A model generated the notes under the pieces. That model did not search any database and was not told where the DNA came from. It was given only the letters and a program-made list of their open reading frames with translations. Both the position numbers and the translations under genes were made by a program. A stretch of 64,000 bases of DNA from Areca catechu (lineage: Eukaryota > Streptophyta > Magnoliopsida > Arecales > Arecaceae). This document shows, piece by piece, positions 43,249 through 54,470 of this stretch; position 1 is the stretch's first letter, and each line of letters opens with the position of its first letter. The stretch covers positions 36,006,449-36,070,448 of the forward strand of contig CM038052.1 of assembly GCA_021397845.1 (NCBI GenBank). The letters run 5' to 3'.

Positions 43249-43758
43249 TGTTGCGGCTAAATCACCTGGGGCTGAGGCTTCGGCAGCATCGGGCATCCCG
43301 CTCGCTCTTCCCATCAACTCCTAGGGCACGGATAGAGACCTACAAAAAACCCTGGACCGGATTTCCAGCGGGGGACACTCTGATGCTCAATTCAGTAGGA
43401 TGGTCTAGGCAGCGACAGAATTGATAATTCAAAAATAGCATAGATGGAAAAGGGAGTGAGTAGAGTGGCATAGCTTGGGCCTATCGGCCTTAGACCTTTT
43501 TTAACCTTGGGAGGTCCCCTCTTACCCTATTTATAGAGGTTGTAATAACCAAATATGGTTATAGTTGTTGTAACGGAATAACCAAATAATCGAAGGTGGT
43601 TGTAACCGAATAACCAACTAACCGAATGTGGTTGTAGCTGAATAATCGAATAACCGAAGATGGTTGTAACCGAATAACCGAATAACTGAAAGTGATTATA
43701 ACCGAATAACCGAAGGTGGTTGAGATGGTTATAATAAATGAGGCCAAGTGACACAACA
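43249..43758 (-). repeat. 5' LTR of G
   Basis: TGTTGCGGCTAAATCACC ... CAAGTGACACAACA, 510 bp. It contains the CCGAATAACCGAA-type units (43565-43730) and a minus-strand TATA (plus CTATTTATAG) near 43527-43537. Confidence 0.9.
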
Positions 43759-43884
43759 AAACTCATTACCGTGAAATGAATCTATAAAAAGCCAAAGATT
43801 AGACTCGTGAACAACATAGATCCAGCAACATTTTGTTTGGGTGTTAGTGTTGGTGCAATCTCCAGGTCCGAGTCCATTTAGATC

Positions 43885-43980
43885 TTACTGTTGAGGTGGG
43901 GAAATCTTTAGGTCAAGCCCAATGTTAATCCCATTGTAAGCGATCGGAGCGTGCATCCACAGCTCATCTGAGCTCAGAAG
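43885..43980 (-). other. bHLH exon 5 with stop codon
   Basis: Follows acceptor CTGTGCAG; encodes LLSSDELWMHAPIAYNGINI and ends PPQQ then TAA (43885-43887). This C-terminal signature is characteristic of RSL-class proteins. Confidence 0.88.
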
Positions 43981-44144
43981 CTGCACAGATAAATCACCAA
44001 CAAAATTAGATTCAGATGTCTTATTTAATCTTGGTTAAATGCTAATTATATCAACCTACATTGTCTTATTAGTTTGGACCCTTTTTTTTTTTTGACTATT
44101 AGATGATTGTATTTTTCCAGTAACACAAGGAAGAGAATCCTCAC

Positions 44145-44210
44145 CTTAATTTGGAGCTGTAGAAACTTCACCCACTGAACTGCTTCTTCAAGCATTGTGC
44201 TAATGTCTAC
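44145..44210 (-). other. bHLH exon 4
   Basis: 66 bp, acceptor TTGCAG, donor GTGAGG. Encodes VDISTMLEEAVQWVKFLQL, helix 2 of the bHLH domain. No defects. Confidence 0.9.
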
Positions 44211-44306
44211 CTGCAAGATTATATCAATTAGACTTATTGATATCTAACATTTTCACTCTGTAAATATTTGTAGCAAAGCAGGATTGATGCAGTAACCAAA
44301 ACTTAC

Positions 44307-44372
44307 TTTGGTCCCATAGGGAACCAAGTTCTGCAGAATCCTTAATCTCTCATTGATCCTTTCTATCCTCTC
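44307..44372 (-). other. bHLH exon 3
   Basis: 66 bp, acceptor TTTCATAG, donor GTAAGT. Encodes ERIERINERLRILQNLVPYG and TK, the end of the basic region and helix 1. E and I replace two basic residues expected before ERINER, which would weaken E-box binding. Confidence 0.9.
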
Positions 44373-44487
44373 CTATGAAATTATTGAAGGGGCAATAACA
44401 TCAGGATGTCGAAAAGTTGGCAGCAGTAAAACTTCGTTCTCAGGTTTCAAAATTAAAGCCATTGTCCAATTCAAATCAAGTACTTAC

Positions 44488-44737
44488 CCTTGCATAGAGG
44501 CTTTGGGGATCGGTCGCCGGCCCCTGCCCCCACTTGGACTCAGAGTTCCTCCTTTGGAGCTAGAGCTTGCAGCCTTGCGCCGTCTTCTCCATTCAGCTCC
44601 TGGGAGGCATTTGAATCCTCCTCCGAGCTGTAGCAGCCGGAGCTCTGCAAATTTAAGTCAGCATTGTTCTCTTCCTCGTTGACAGTACTAACAATTTTCG
44701 CCTTCTTAGACTGAGCATTCTTTACATTCTTAGGTAC
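44488..44737 (-). other. bHLH exon 2, with frame changes
   Basis: Starts after acceptor ATATTAG with VPKNVKNAQSKKAKI and ends PATDPQSLYAR before donor GTAAGT. Between ELNGED and DPQSLYAR the recognisable family sequence moves through three frames (ELNGEDGA, then SSSSKGGTLSP, then PATDPQ), so at least two single-base indels are present. Confidence 0.82.
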
Positions 44738-44839
44738 CTAATATAATGTACAATCTCCTGATCATGATGTCTTGAACTTGCACCAATAGAAACTTGGCAA
44801 CATGTCGGCACGTAGTTAAAGAGGAGTTGCATACTCACC

Positions 44840-45235
44840 AGTGCCGATGCCCGGGCCTTCTTCTTAGGACTTTCGATCAAGGCGCCGTCTTTTTCATTCA
44901 TCATGGGCTGCTCAGCATCACCTGCATTGGACCTTTTCTTGATGGCTTGTGAGGTCTGATGAGGAGGAACAACAGGCACCGGTGATTTCTCCTTTGAGCC
45001 ACTGAATTCTTCGCTGCTCGTCTCCTCGGTCACACAAATTGGCTCACTGAATTGATGATAGGAAACAGCTGCAAGGGATCGCCCGATTATTGGCTCTTCC
45101 CCAATGCTGAAATCCATTGGGTTGGAGCAAGTGCTGATCTGTGGCACAGCATTAGAATCACTCAAGCAGCAGCCTACATTGTTAGCAAGGGGAAGAGAGA
45201 ACCTACTGGTACTAGTGCTACTTGCCCCTTGAGAC
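44840..45235 (-). other. bHLH exon 1, 3' part
   Basis: From the H insertion (shared GAGAC, 45231-45235) to donor GTGAGT. Encodes SRFSLPLANNVGCCLSDSN, a serine/glutamate-rich linker and SPKKKARASAL. The frame is continuous with the part at 51180-51229 once H and one GAGAC copy are set aside. Confidence 0.85.
45231..45235. repeat. Target-site duplication of H (GAGAC)
   Basis: GAGAC directly precedes the left LTR and is repeated at 51175-51179 after the right LTR. Confidence 0.93.
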
Positions 45236-46116
45236 TGTTATCGTTTGCTCTCGTAAAACCCAGCCACGAAGACCGCTCCCACGAAACCCCCAACCCATGC
45301 ACGACGCGCGGTGCAGGCGGGTGCTCGGCCCAGCCCAGTGCGCAGGTGTGCGCGCACGCGGACCAGGCCCACGCTCAGCGCGCGGGCGCGCGCGTGGGCT
45401 CGGCCCAGCGGCTTGCGACGCCCCCCTTGGGGCATTTCCCCGGTTTTCCCATGTGGTTCCCCTTGATTTCTCGCGGTGTACGTGCGGTCCACATGATTTC
45501 TTGCATTCTAGACTGTTCGATCGGTCGATCGGACGGCTGAGATTAATCTGAGCTTGATTAGGCTTGATCTGAGGGTATCTTGCATGGATTTTGGCACGAT
45601 CTGAGCCTTTGTTCTTTGATCTGACAGCTTGGAAGTGTTTTGGATTTTCTAAACTCGTTTTAGGTCTGTTTTGGATGCCATTTCAGATGGTTATTTAACC
45701 ACAGAGAGCCTGCGGTCTTTGATCGACAGAGAGAGACAGAGAGAGAAAAAATCCAAAGAAATTTCAGAAAGATTTCTTCTTCGATCCAGGCACCAGAAAA
45801 AGCCAGAGGCCTGGTATTTGGGATTTTTCTCATGCTTCTTTCATCCTCTTTTGTTTATTTATTATGTCTCTTTGTTTTTAATCTGGCATTTGTTATCTGG
45901 ATATTTGTATTCCTTTTGTACCTAGATTTGGGTCAGATTATAGTGGATTACTCCTTTCCTCTTGGTGGACGTAGGTAATATTTTGCCGAACCACATAAAT
46001 CTCGTCTTCTTTTGATTTGATATCTGCCTGTGTTGTGATTGGTTAATTGCCTAAGTGAGTAAACATGAATTATTTTGAGGCCTAAACTGGTTTAATCCGC
46101 TGCGCACATCCCAACA
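45236..46116 (+). repeat. 5' LTR of H
   Basis: TGTTATCGTTTGC ... CACATCCCAACA. Positions 45285-45430 form a very GC- and CpG-rich block (ACGCGCGGTGCAGGCGGGTG, CGCGCGGGCGCGCGCGTGGG), unlike the AT-rich surroundings. Arginine-rich frames in it are composition effects. Confidence 0.94.
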
Positions 46117-46118
46117 AT

Positions 46119-46130
46119 TGGTATCAGAGC
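46119..46130 (+). promoter_or_regulatory. Primer-binding site of H
   Basis: TGGTATCAGAGC two bases after the LTR; initiator tRNA-Met type. Confidence 0.95.
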
Positions 46131-46136
46131 AAATGG

Positions 46137-47236
46137 ATGGCATCTGACGGGCAACCAAGTTCTTCTCCGGCTCCTGAGGCGGTTATTTTTCATTCCACTA
46201 CCTCTAGGCATGAGGTAGCGATATTTGATGGCACAGGTGATTTTGCACCATGGAAGGTGAGAATAAGATATCTGTTGGTAAAGGAGGGCGTTGCAACAGC
46301 TCTCAAAGGAATGGATGCAATTTCAGGTGTTACAGAGGTTGAAAAAGAGGAGATGAATGAGAGAGCACTTGGGACTCTGTTTTCGGGATTGAGTGATAAA
46401 GTCCTCCGCAATGTAGTGGAACTTGATATAGCTAAAGGTATATGGAGAAAACTGGATACTTTGTATATGGTAAAATCTCTTACTAATAGACTGTATTTGA
46501 GGGGCAAGCTTCACACATTTCGTATGGCGGAAGGGATCTCACTCAAGGATCACTTGGATGATTATAATAAGCTCCTGCTTGATTTGGCAAATATTGGTGT
46601 TAATGTTGATGAGGAAGACAAGGCTTTGATTCTGATTTATTCTTTGCCTAAGTCCTATGAAAATATTACTACTACCATCCTCTATGGAAGAGAGACTATA
46701 AGTTTCAATGAGGTTGAAGCCACTTTGTTATCCAATGAGCTTAGGTTGAAAGTATAGTTGGAGCATCCGACTCCAAATCTGGTACAAGGACTTACTGTCA
46801 GAGGTAGAGATGAGCAAAGAACAGTTGGACAAGGTAGAAATAAGTCCAAGACTAGATCAAAGTCTAGGTCTAAAAGACCTGGTGTTTGTCATTACTGCAA
46901 GAAGCCAGGCCACTAGAAAAATGAGTGTAGACTTCTACAGTCCAAGAAAGAGAAGGAACAGAAAAATAAAGGAACAATCTCAGATTCGGCATCAGTAGCA
47001 GTTTCTTCTGCAGATCATAGCAGTGTTGCAGATGATGCAGTATTTACAGCTGCATGCAGTATCAGTCAGCCTGATACCTAGATCGTGGACTCTGGAGCAT
47101 CTTTTCATATGACACCCCATAAAGAATGGTTCACTTCTTTTAGATCCTATGATGGAGGCTCTGTTCTTCTTGGGGATGACGCTATCTGTAAAATAGAAGG
47201 AATTGGTACAGTTCAGACCAAATCTATGCAAATACT
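46137..47236 (+). pseudogene. gag and protease of H
   Basis: ATG 46137 (MASDGQPSSSPAPEAVIF) opens 206 codons to TAG 46757, covering the gag core (KGIWRKLDTLYMVKSLTNRL, LRGKLHTFRM). The frame continues with a zinc knuckle, CHYCKKPGH, then a stop where W is usual, then KNEC (about 46880-46930). The protease site is VDSGASFHMTPHKEW near 47090; the W before it is also a stop. Two of these stops are TAG or TGA at former TGG-type sites, as cytosine deamination would produce. Confidence 0.9.
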
Positions 47237-48706
47237 GTGGTGACTTTGGATGATGTCAGATATGTTCCCCAATTGAAAAGAAATCTTCTCTCGGTAAATG
47301 CTTTTGATATTGCAGGTTTTGAGGGTAGATGGGGTAGAAGATCTATTACAATTAGTAAAGGTGCATTGACTTTGTTAAGAGATAAATTGAGTGGCACTCT
47401 TTATTATTTGGATGGCACTACAGTGGTTGGTGAGGCTTCTTCAGCACATTCCTCTATTGTTCAATTGATACAGTTATGGCATCAAAGATTGGGCCACATG
47501 TCAGATAAAGGTTTACTGGAGCTGAGCAGACGTGGTCTGCTAGGAGGTCAGAAAGTTGGTGCACTTGGATTCTATGAGTATTGCATATTTGGAAAACAAC
47601 ACAGAGTCAGCTTTACTGCAGGCGTGCACAGGACAGCAGGTATATTGGATTACATACATTCTGACCTATGGGGACCTGCCCCAGTTACATCCAAGGGTAG
47701 ATCTAGGTATTTGCTCTCTTTGATTGATGACTACTCCCATAAAGTCTGGATTTATACTATCAAAAATAAAAGTGATGTATTTCACACTTTTAAAGGGTGG
47801 AAGGCTATAGTCGAGAGGCAAACTGAGAGGAAGGTGAAAACCTTCCGGACTGACAATGGATTGGAATTTTGTTCTACAGAGTTTAATGACTTTTGCAAGT
47901 CAGAGGGCATTGTCAGGCATAGGATTACAGTGTATACTCCTCAGCAAAATAGTGTTGCGGAATGCATGAATCGCACACTATTGAAAAGAGTCAGATCTAT
48001 GCTTTTAAGTTCTGGATTGAGTAGAGACTTCTGGGCAGAGGCTGCACATACAGCCTACTTTATTATAAATTGATATCCAGCATCTGCATTGAATATAAAG
48101 ACTCCGAAAGAAATATAGACAGGAAGACCTGCAGACTATTCAGTTCTTAGATTATTTGGGTGTTCAGCATATGCACATGTCAAAGATGGAAAGCTGAATC
48201 CCAAGGCTAAGAAATGCATATTTCTTGGATATGCATATGGGGTGAAGGGCTACAAATTATTGTGCACAGAGCCTAGATCCCAGGGTTTTCTAGTCAGCAG
48301 GGATGTGACTTTTGATGAGTCACCCACTCCTTTACGGTAGTTACAGCCAAGTTCTTCACCGGGAGATCAGGTTCAGGATCAGCAGGATAGGACTGTTGTT
48401 GATATTAATCAGACTATTAGATCACAGCAGTTGCAGTCTACAGGTGATATTCAGAATGAACAGCATCAGCAGATAGATCCAGAGTTACAGATTCAGGAGG
48501 AGGTTATTGTACGTGGTCAAGTTCAAGATGATAGTATTGCCACTCGAAGAACCAAGCGACATATCAGAGCACCTCAAAGATATGGTTTTGAGGATTATGC
48601 TTGTGTTGAGTTAGTGTATTATGCTCTGAATATTACAGACACTATAGGTGATAAGCCCACCACATTTCAAGAAGCAATTGGTAGTTCACAGGCTGAGCAA
48701 TAGACC
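47237..48706 (+). pseudogene. Integrase of H and linker
   Basis: Open from 47237 to 48073: NLLSVNAFDIAGFEGRW, zinc region LWHQRLGHMSDKGLLELS and CIFGKQHRVSF (first cysteine of the pair lost), core LDYIHSDLWGPAPVTSKG, LIDDYSHKVWIYTIK, FRTDNGLEFCSTEF, YTPQQNSVAECMNRTLLK and FWAEAAHTAYFIIN. The three catalytic residues are present. After a TGA come RLFGCSAYAHVKDGKLNPKA, CIFLGYAYGVKGYKLL and a glutamine-rich linker (48431-48703). Confidence 0.9.
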
Positions 48707-49554
48707 ATGGCTATGGTAGAAAAGCTTCAGTCTTTGAAAAAGAATCAGACTTGGGAATTAGTCAGATTCCTTAAGGTTAAGAAGAAAATTGGTTGCAAAT
48801 GGATCTTCAAGAAAAAGGAAGGAGCTACCCCTCAAGATTTGAAATATAAGGCAAGGTTGGTGGCTAAGGATTACAATCAACGAGAGGGTATTGATTACAA
48901 TGAGGTATTTTCTCCTGTAGTTAAACACTTTTCTATTCATGTGTTCTTTGCTTTAGTTGCTTCTCAGAATTTGGAGTTAGAACAGCTGGATGTCAGGACA
49001 GCTTTTCTACATGGTGACTTGGAGGAGCAGATTTATATGTAACAGCCACCTGGTTTTGAGGCCCCAGATAAAGAATATCACGTATGCTTGCTCAAAAGGT
49101 CTTTGTATGATTTGAAGCAGTCTCCAAGATAATGGTACCGCAAATTTGATAAGTTTATGGTTGACCATAAATTTGATAGATCTCCATATGATAGTTACGT
49201 GTATTATCAGCAGCTTTCAGACGGGTCCTTTTGTTATTTGTTATTATTGTTAATGACATGATGATTGCAGCCAGGGATATGTCAGTCATCCAGAAGCTGA
49301 AAACTGAACTTAGTACTGTATTTGAGATGAAGGACCTTGGACCGGCAAAGAAGATACTTGGGATAGAGATCATTCGTGACAGGCACTTATGTAGACTATT
49401 TGTTACTCAGCACATTTATATTATGAAAGTCTTGGAAAGATTTTGTATGTCTACAGCTAAGCCAGTCACTACTCCTTTTGACAGTCATTTTCAGTTATCT
49501 GTCGGGGATTTCTCCTCAGACTGAGGATAAGGAGAAGTATATGTCTAAAGTGCC
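48707..49554 (+). pseudogene. Reverse transcriptase of H
   Basis: IGCKWIFKKKEG, YKARLVAKDYNQREGIDYNE, FSPVVKHFSIHVFFALVA and LDVRTAFLHGDLEEQIYM are open to 49042, where a TAA replaces the next K or Q. LLKRSLYDLKQSPR follows, with a further TAA at a W. The usual YVDD region reads IIVNDMMIAARD near 49245, so the catalytic pair DD is ND. FEMKDLGPAKKILGIEI follows. Confidence 0.87.
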
Positions 49555-50215
49555 TTATGCGAGTGCAGTTGGCAGTATCATGTATGCAATGGTGTGCACT
49601 TGTCCTGATATTTCATAGGCAGTTAGTATAGTGAGCAAATATATGGATAAGCCTGGAAAAGCTCACTGGTCAGCTGTGAAATGGATTCTTCGATATTTGA
49701 AAGGTACTTCTGATTTGGGATTGGTATTCTCTGGACAGAGTGGTTGCACTGTTACAGGATTCTATGATTTAGATTATGCTTGTGACTTGGATTGGAGGAG
49801 GTCATTGACCTCATATGTATTTACTTTCTTTGGTTATGCAATTAGCTGGAAGGCTACTTTGCAATCTACATTTGCTTTGTCAACTACAGAGGCAGAGTAT
49901 ATGGCTTTGATAGAGGCAGCAAAGGAAGCAATCTGGCTTAGAGGGTTAGTACAAGATTTGGGTCTCAAGCAGAATTCTTTGGTTATTCACTATGACAGTC
50001 AGAGTGCGTTACATCTCGTCATAGATCAGATATATCATGAGCGCACTAAGCATGTTGATATCAAGTATTATTTTATCAGAGATTTGGTAGAGGATGGTGA
50101 TATTCAACTTCAGAAAATTAGCACTGCTAATAATCCGGCTGATATGCTCACTAAACCAATTCCAGTAGTCAAGTTCAGGACATTCCAGAACTTGATTGGT
50201 TTGAGTACTTGGTGA
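49555..50215 (+). pseudogene. RNase H of H
   Basis: YASAVGSIMYAMVCTCPDIS, then from 49631 KWILRYLKGTSDLGLVF, ISWKATLQSTFALSTTEAEY, LVIHYDSQSALHLVID, RTKHVDIKYYFIRDLVEDG and NPADMLTKPIP, ending TGA at 50215. Domain complete from 49631. Confidence 0.9.
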
Positions 50216-50284
50216 TCCCTTTCGGGGTCTTTTGATGAGGAGGAGGCTTTATAATCCATATTTGATATAGGTATTTATTTTTTG

Positions 50285-50300
50285 TCGCAAGGAGGAGGAT
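50285..50300 (+). promoter_or_regulatory. Polypurine tract of H
   Basis: TCGCAAGGAGGAGGAT directly before the LTR start TGTTATTGTT. Confidence 0.8.
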
Positions 50301-51174
50301 TGTTATTGTTTGCTCCTATAAAACCCAGCCACGAAGACCGCTCCCACGAAGCCCTCGACCCATGTGCGACGCGCGGCACGGGCGAGCGCTCGGCCCAGCC
50401 CAGCGCGCAGGCGTGCGCACGCGTGGCCTAGGCCCATGCTCAGCGCGCGGGCGTGCGCGTGGGCTCGGCCCAGCAGCTTGCAGCGCCCCCCTTGGGGCGT
50501 TTCCCCTGTTTTCCCATGCGATTCCCCTTGGTTTCTCACGGTGTACGCGCGGTCCACGCGATTTCTCGCATTCTAGACTGTCCGATCGGTCGATCGGATG
50601 GCTGAGATTAATCCGAGCTTGATTAGGCTTGATCTGAGGGTATCTTGCACGTATTTTGGCGCGATCTGAGCCTTTGTTCTTTGATCTGACGGCTTGGGAG
50701 TGTTTTGAATTTTCTGGACTCGTTTTAGATCTGTTTTGGATGCCGTTTCAGATGGTTATTTAACCACAGAGAACCTGCGGTCTTTGATCGACAGAGAGAG
50801 ACAAAGAGAGAAAAAATCTAGAAAAATTTCAGAGAGATTTCTTCTTCGATCCAGGCACCAGAAAAAGCTAGAGGTCTGGTATTTGGGATTTTTCTCGTGC
50901 TTCTTTCATCCTCTTTTATTTATTTATTATGTCTATTTATTTTTAATCTGGCATTTGTTATCTGGATATTTGTATTCCTTTTGTACCTAGATTTGGGTCA
51001 GAGGATTACTCCTTTCCTTATGGCGGACGTAGGCAATATTTTGCCGAACCACGTAAATCTCGTCTTCTTTTGATTTGATATCTGCCTGTGTTGTGATTGA
51101 TTAATTGTCTAAGTGAATAAACAGAAATTATTTTGAGACCTAAACTGGTTTAATCCGCTGCGCACATCCCAGCA
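50301..51174 (+). repeat. 3' LTR of H
   Basis: TGTTATTGTTTGC ... CACATCCCAGCA. Aligns with 45236-46116. Differences are scattered over both copies and are mostly transitions at CG sites. Confidence 0.94.
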
Positions 51175-51179
51175 GAGAC

Positions 51180-51403
51180 AAATAGTAAGGATTGTGATTG
51201 GTTTCAAAGTCCAAAAAATAATACAGATCTTAAGTATGGTAAGGCCAAAATATCGGTGGCGTTGCGATGCTCGGATCTTCATCAAGCTCACATGGAAATT
51301 GCTGACCACCTAGCAAGTGGGCAATTATCTCAGATTCTTCAGCCGACATCGCTACATCAAATGAGTTCCAACTTGCTTCCAAGGGCACTCCATCAGGCTC
51401 CAT
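51180..51403 (-). other. bHLH exon 1, 5' part, with start codon and premature stop
   Basis: Start ATG at 51403 (context CCACAATGGAGCC) gives MEPDGVPLEASWNS. The open frame extends 19 codons upstream, but family proteins begin near this methionine. Codons run to TPPIFWPYHT, then TAA (51230-51232), then DLYYFLDFETNHNPYYLS up to the H insertion, still in frame. The stop alone would truncate the protein before the DNA-binding domain. Confidence 0.85.
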
Positions 51404-53979
51404 TGTGGAGTTAGAAAATTGGGTGGTGATAGAGAGGAGGGACTTCGGTGGTATGATCACTGTTAGAATGGATTGGTAAGGCCTAGCAAGTTGAAAGAGT
51501 ATCTATCTGTTAGTTTTGAAGAATGTTGCACATATAGAGTTGGTTTCATTGTCTCGCCAGCACCAGCAAATTTTTTTGGTTATCAATACAGCTCAAAGAG
51601 GACTAAGTTCTGGTGGTGAAAGATTTAAAAACTGGGAGTCCTCTCAGGATAATAACACTAAGGGCTTCTTATCTAAGATTCTGTGAAGTAGGCATTCAAT
51701 GGGATTCTGTTTAGTGGTCCAAGGGTCTAAAGCTAATGATTGAAACGCCATAAGCTTATGATTAAGAGAAGCTTAAGCACAGGAAGGAGGGGGAGGTGAG
51801 AGAGAGTGTGAGAAGTGTGTGATCTGGCAATTGGGATAACGTGGGGAGTGTTGTTGAGGAATTGAAGGAAACTGGGGGAGGAATTTCTGTGGGAATAAAG
51901 AAGAGGAGAGGAGGAGAGACCTGCATGAACGTGGGGAGGTGTTCTGGAAATTGTTTTGATACCCCATGGATGTTGCATGCCTAACCATTGTTTCCTTCCC
52001 TGGCTCATAAATTATTGGGATGCCAACAAGTCATGGTTTGGCCAGCTACAAACAATTTGTCAGCACTTGGTGAATTACATGTGAGTCCTTGTTAGACTGG
52101 AAGAAGATTTAGTAAATTCGAAAATCCCTTTATGGAAGTTTTGTGTTTAACTCCATCCAATGACTCTTTAGAGTAATCCATTAAATTTGAAACAATATTA
52201 TTAATGTGATTTTAAGTGATCACATGATTTTAAAAATTATTTAATAATTCATAATATTTTTTTATTAACATTATCTCATATTATTTTTCTTTATAAATAT
52301 AATTCTGTATCATTTTTTTTTTGTTAGCATGACTCTATATTATTTATTATTATTATTATTTTTATAAAAATCTATATACATGGTATAAATAATCTTTAAG
52401 ATGTATTAAATGAAATTGAAATAAAGATAATAATTTTTTTTTTACAAATATTTTAACACAGAGAAGATAAGCTTGGCTCCTGTGCAAGGATGAGACAGGA
52501 ATAGAGAAATTATCCATGTTTTGCGTTAATTCATTGTCTTGCAATGAGCTGTGTGCCAATCTTTTGCTATAAAATGAATGCAAGGAAAGTGCCATGAGTT
52601 CTAGTTTGGACTTTTACAATACGAAACACTTCGTCCAATGGGAAGGCCATATACTATGCTTTGTTTGAGCCAAGTCTAGTTGTTTAGGCAAGATGTTGCT
52701 TATCTATTGGTAAAACAAGAATTTCTCACCACCTTCAGCTGGGAGTAGTAGTAGTCTTCGTACCCATCGCTTCTCTTTGTAGAGACAGCGGCAATTTTTC
52801 TCAATAAAATAAAAAAGGAAAGCTACCAATGTTTTTCACCGAGCAAGCAAAATTGAAGTGGAAGCACATTTTGCTCACTTCATTTAAAAAATGAGGCTCG
52901 TAGCAATTTTTTTTGGCTACACAACAGAATGTGGGCTTCCCTGAAAGCCCTTGATGAAGGAGAATTTGATCTTATGTCCATGATATAATTACCATGAGAC
53001 ACTTCATTCAGCTGGCTAGTTGGTAGATTCAAAGGCCAAAGGAGAAGGGTAACATAACATTGTTTGGGATGACAGATCTATTTCTAGCTTAATCAAAAGT
53101 ATGTTCAATGGAGCCCATCTATAAACCCAGCGGATACAAGCACAACTGCTTTAAGCAATTTTGTTATATCCTATGACCGATATTATTTTTTTTAAAAAAA
53201 ATGAGAAGGGTGGGGGCAGCTTGCATCAATGAAGAAATTAATCATGTCTAAGCTCTGTGGTAAATAAATTGATGGGCATAATGACCGGTTTCTTTTTACT
53301 GGCATTTCTGTCAACTAATAAATTAATACTGTTATTGAGTCACCTTTCATAATTTTTATTTTACAGAAAAAGGAATGGGGCCTTCTAGCATAGCTATCCC
53401 TTCTGGACATTATCACGAGAGTCCCACTTCATCAGGAAATATTCGATTCGGACCCAACACAACCCTTCTACTACGAGGGTGGGTACATCATCCCAGCACC
53501 ACCCTGTGCTAACTAGATCATCGGGGTAGGTAATTTTTCAAAGGACAAGCCCCTGACCACTCCAACATCCCCACATCCAAGCTCTAGGACTTATCCTGGG
53601 ATTATTTGAGTCCTCCATAAGAGTCATTCCTTGAACCTGAGATGAGTTAGTGCGAAGCCATAACCCGTTCTAACTGGACTACCATGCAGGTGGTATAGAG
53701 TCACCTTTCATTCACAATGCGTATCACCTCTCAAAGCAAGTTTGTAACTGGTATTTAACTGTTAGGTCTTCCCTAACTCCTTTTGTATTTAAAACTAAAA
53801 ATAAAAATAAAAAACTCTTTATTCATATCAATTCTAAGTGACTTGAGATGCAAATAAGATTACAAAACAAATTTTAATAATCTTGAGATAACACCAACAT
53901 TCACTCTATGTCGCAAAAAAAAATTGTTTCCATTCTGATAATTATTTTACCACCATTTTCTTACACTAACAAGTAACAA
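51404..53979. other. bHLH upstream region and unassigned DNA
   Basis: The first few hundred bases should hold the 5' UTR and promoter of the bHLH gene (minus strand). The 51733-52008 part is CT-rich on that strand (CTCTCACTCTCTC-like), as in many plant 5' UTRs; frames there look like chance. The rest (52080-53979) is AT-rich with low-complexity T runs, and a moderately GC-rich stretch at 53385-53700. I recognise no gene. Confidence 0.45.
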
Positions 53980-54470
53980 ACCTTTTTGTTTTTAACCAAG
54001 AGGGGCTCTAATCCCACCCGCTACTCAGACTATAACAACCTAGAACTTTGCACAAAAACATTAGCTAGGAAGCTGTTATATATTTATGTTCCCTAGTTCT
54101 ATATAAATATCTAAGATCCATTGTAGAGCCAGATGAATGCCTCCATACATCCTCACACTCCCTAAGTTTAAGTCATGATGTCCTCAAGTTCACATGGGCC
54201 ATGAGTAAGTTCCATGTTGATAGCATTTTAATGATCTAGAACCTTACTCAGGAAAGTTAGCCGAGAAAATATTATTTGGTTCTATATAAACATCGATGAT
54301 TTACTCGATGCATAGCTGATATGGGATCAAGACACATCCATATAGATTCTCACACATTAGAGTCCACATCATTGGGAGTAGAACCCACATCCTTTTGTTC
54401 AAGAGGTAAGAGGTAATATCATCTAAGCAAACACTTGGGACAAGATACGATTGTAGGACCCAAGGTGTTT
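53980..54470. repeat. Diverged direct duplication of about 190 bp
   Basis: Two related copies: CTAGAACTTTGCACAAAAAC ... AGTTCTATATAAATATC ... CATCCTCACACTCC (about 54040-54165), and CTAGAACCTTACTCAGGAAA ... GGTTCTATATAAACATC ... GATTCTCACACATTAG (about 54235-54360). Looks like part of an old repeat; family not recognised. Confidence 0.45.

Larger units (their letters stand above)
40413..43758 (-). mobile_element. Element G: small non-autonomous LTR element with captured host gene pieces
   Basis: Complete unit of 3346 bp: LTRs of 513 bp (40413-40925) and 510 bp (43249-43758), minus-strand primer-like site against the right LTR, and minus-strand polypurine tract against the left. Flanks AAACC (40408-40412) and AAACT (43759-43763) look like a duplication with one change. 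LTR blocks and primer site tie it to the Tat gypsy group (E, A). The 2.3-kb interior has no gag or pol. It holds purple acid phosphatase pieces, a partial extra LTR-like segment and two repeat arrays. It lies in the 3' flank of the bHLH gene. Confidence 0.88.
45236..51174 (+). mobile_element. Element H: Copia retrotransposon inserted in bHLH exon 1
   Basis: Complete 5.9-kb unit: LTRs 45236-46116 (881 bp) and 50301-51174 (874 bp), primer site, gag, protease, integrase, RT, RNase H, polypurine tract, and perfect 5-bp duplication. The gag (IFDGTGDFAPWKVRIRYLL) resembles Tnt1/Tork-type proteins. It is antisense to the bHLH gene. In the first 300 bp of the LTRs I see roughly one difference in ten bases, mostly C/T and G/A, so it is not recent. 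Stops occur in every domain. Confidence 0.95.
43885..51403 (-). pseudogene. RSL-class bHLH transcription factor gene, broken by Copia element H
   Basis: Five exons on the minus strand with GT...AG introns: exon 1 51180-51403 plus 44840-45235 (split by H), exon 2 44488-44737, exon 3 44307-44372, exon 4 44145-44210, exon 5 43885-43980. The product resembles RSL2/RSL4-type bHLH proteins that drive root-hair growth: N-terminal MEPDGVPLEASWNS and MSAEESEIIAHLLGG, linker KKKARASAL, SSEEDSNASQELNGE, DPQSLYAR, helix-loop-helix RINERLRILQNLVPYGTK and DISTMLEEAVQWVKFLQLQI, and C-terminal LLSSDELWMHAPIAYNGI. Defects: H in exon 1, an in-frame TAA (51230-51232), and two frame changes in exon 2. The basic region reads ARERIERINER where KRRERINER is usual. 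Confidence 0.9.

Noticed and set aside
43527..43766. Repetitive GYNHLRLFGYSVTT-like frame
   Set aside because: It lies in the CCGAATAACCGAA repeats of the G LTR and is absent as an open frame in the other LTR.
45222..45551. Arginine-rich frames on both strands
   Set aside because: They follow from the GC-rich block of the H LTR, and the same frames recur in the other LTR at 50303-50622.
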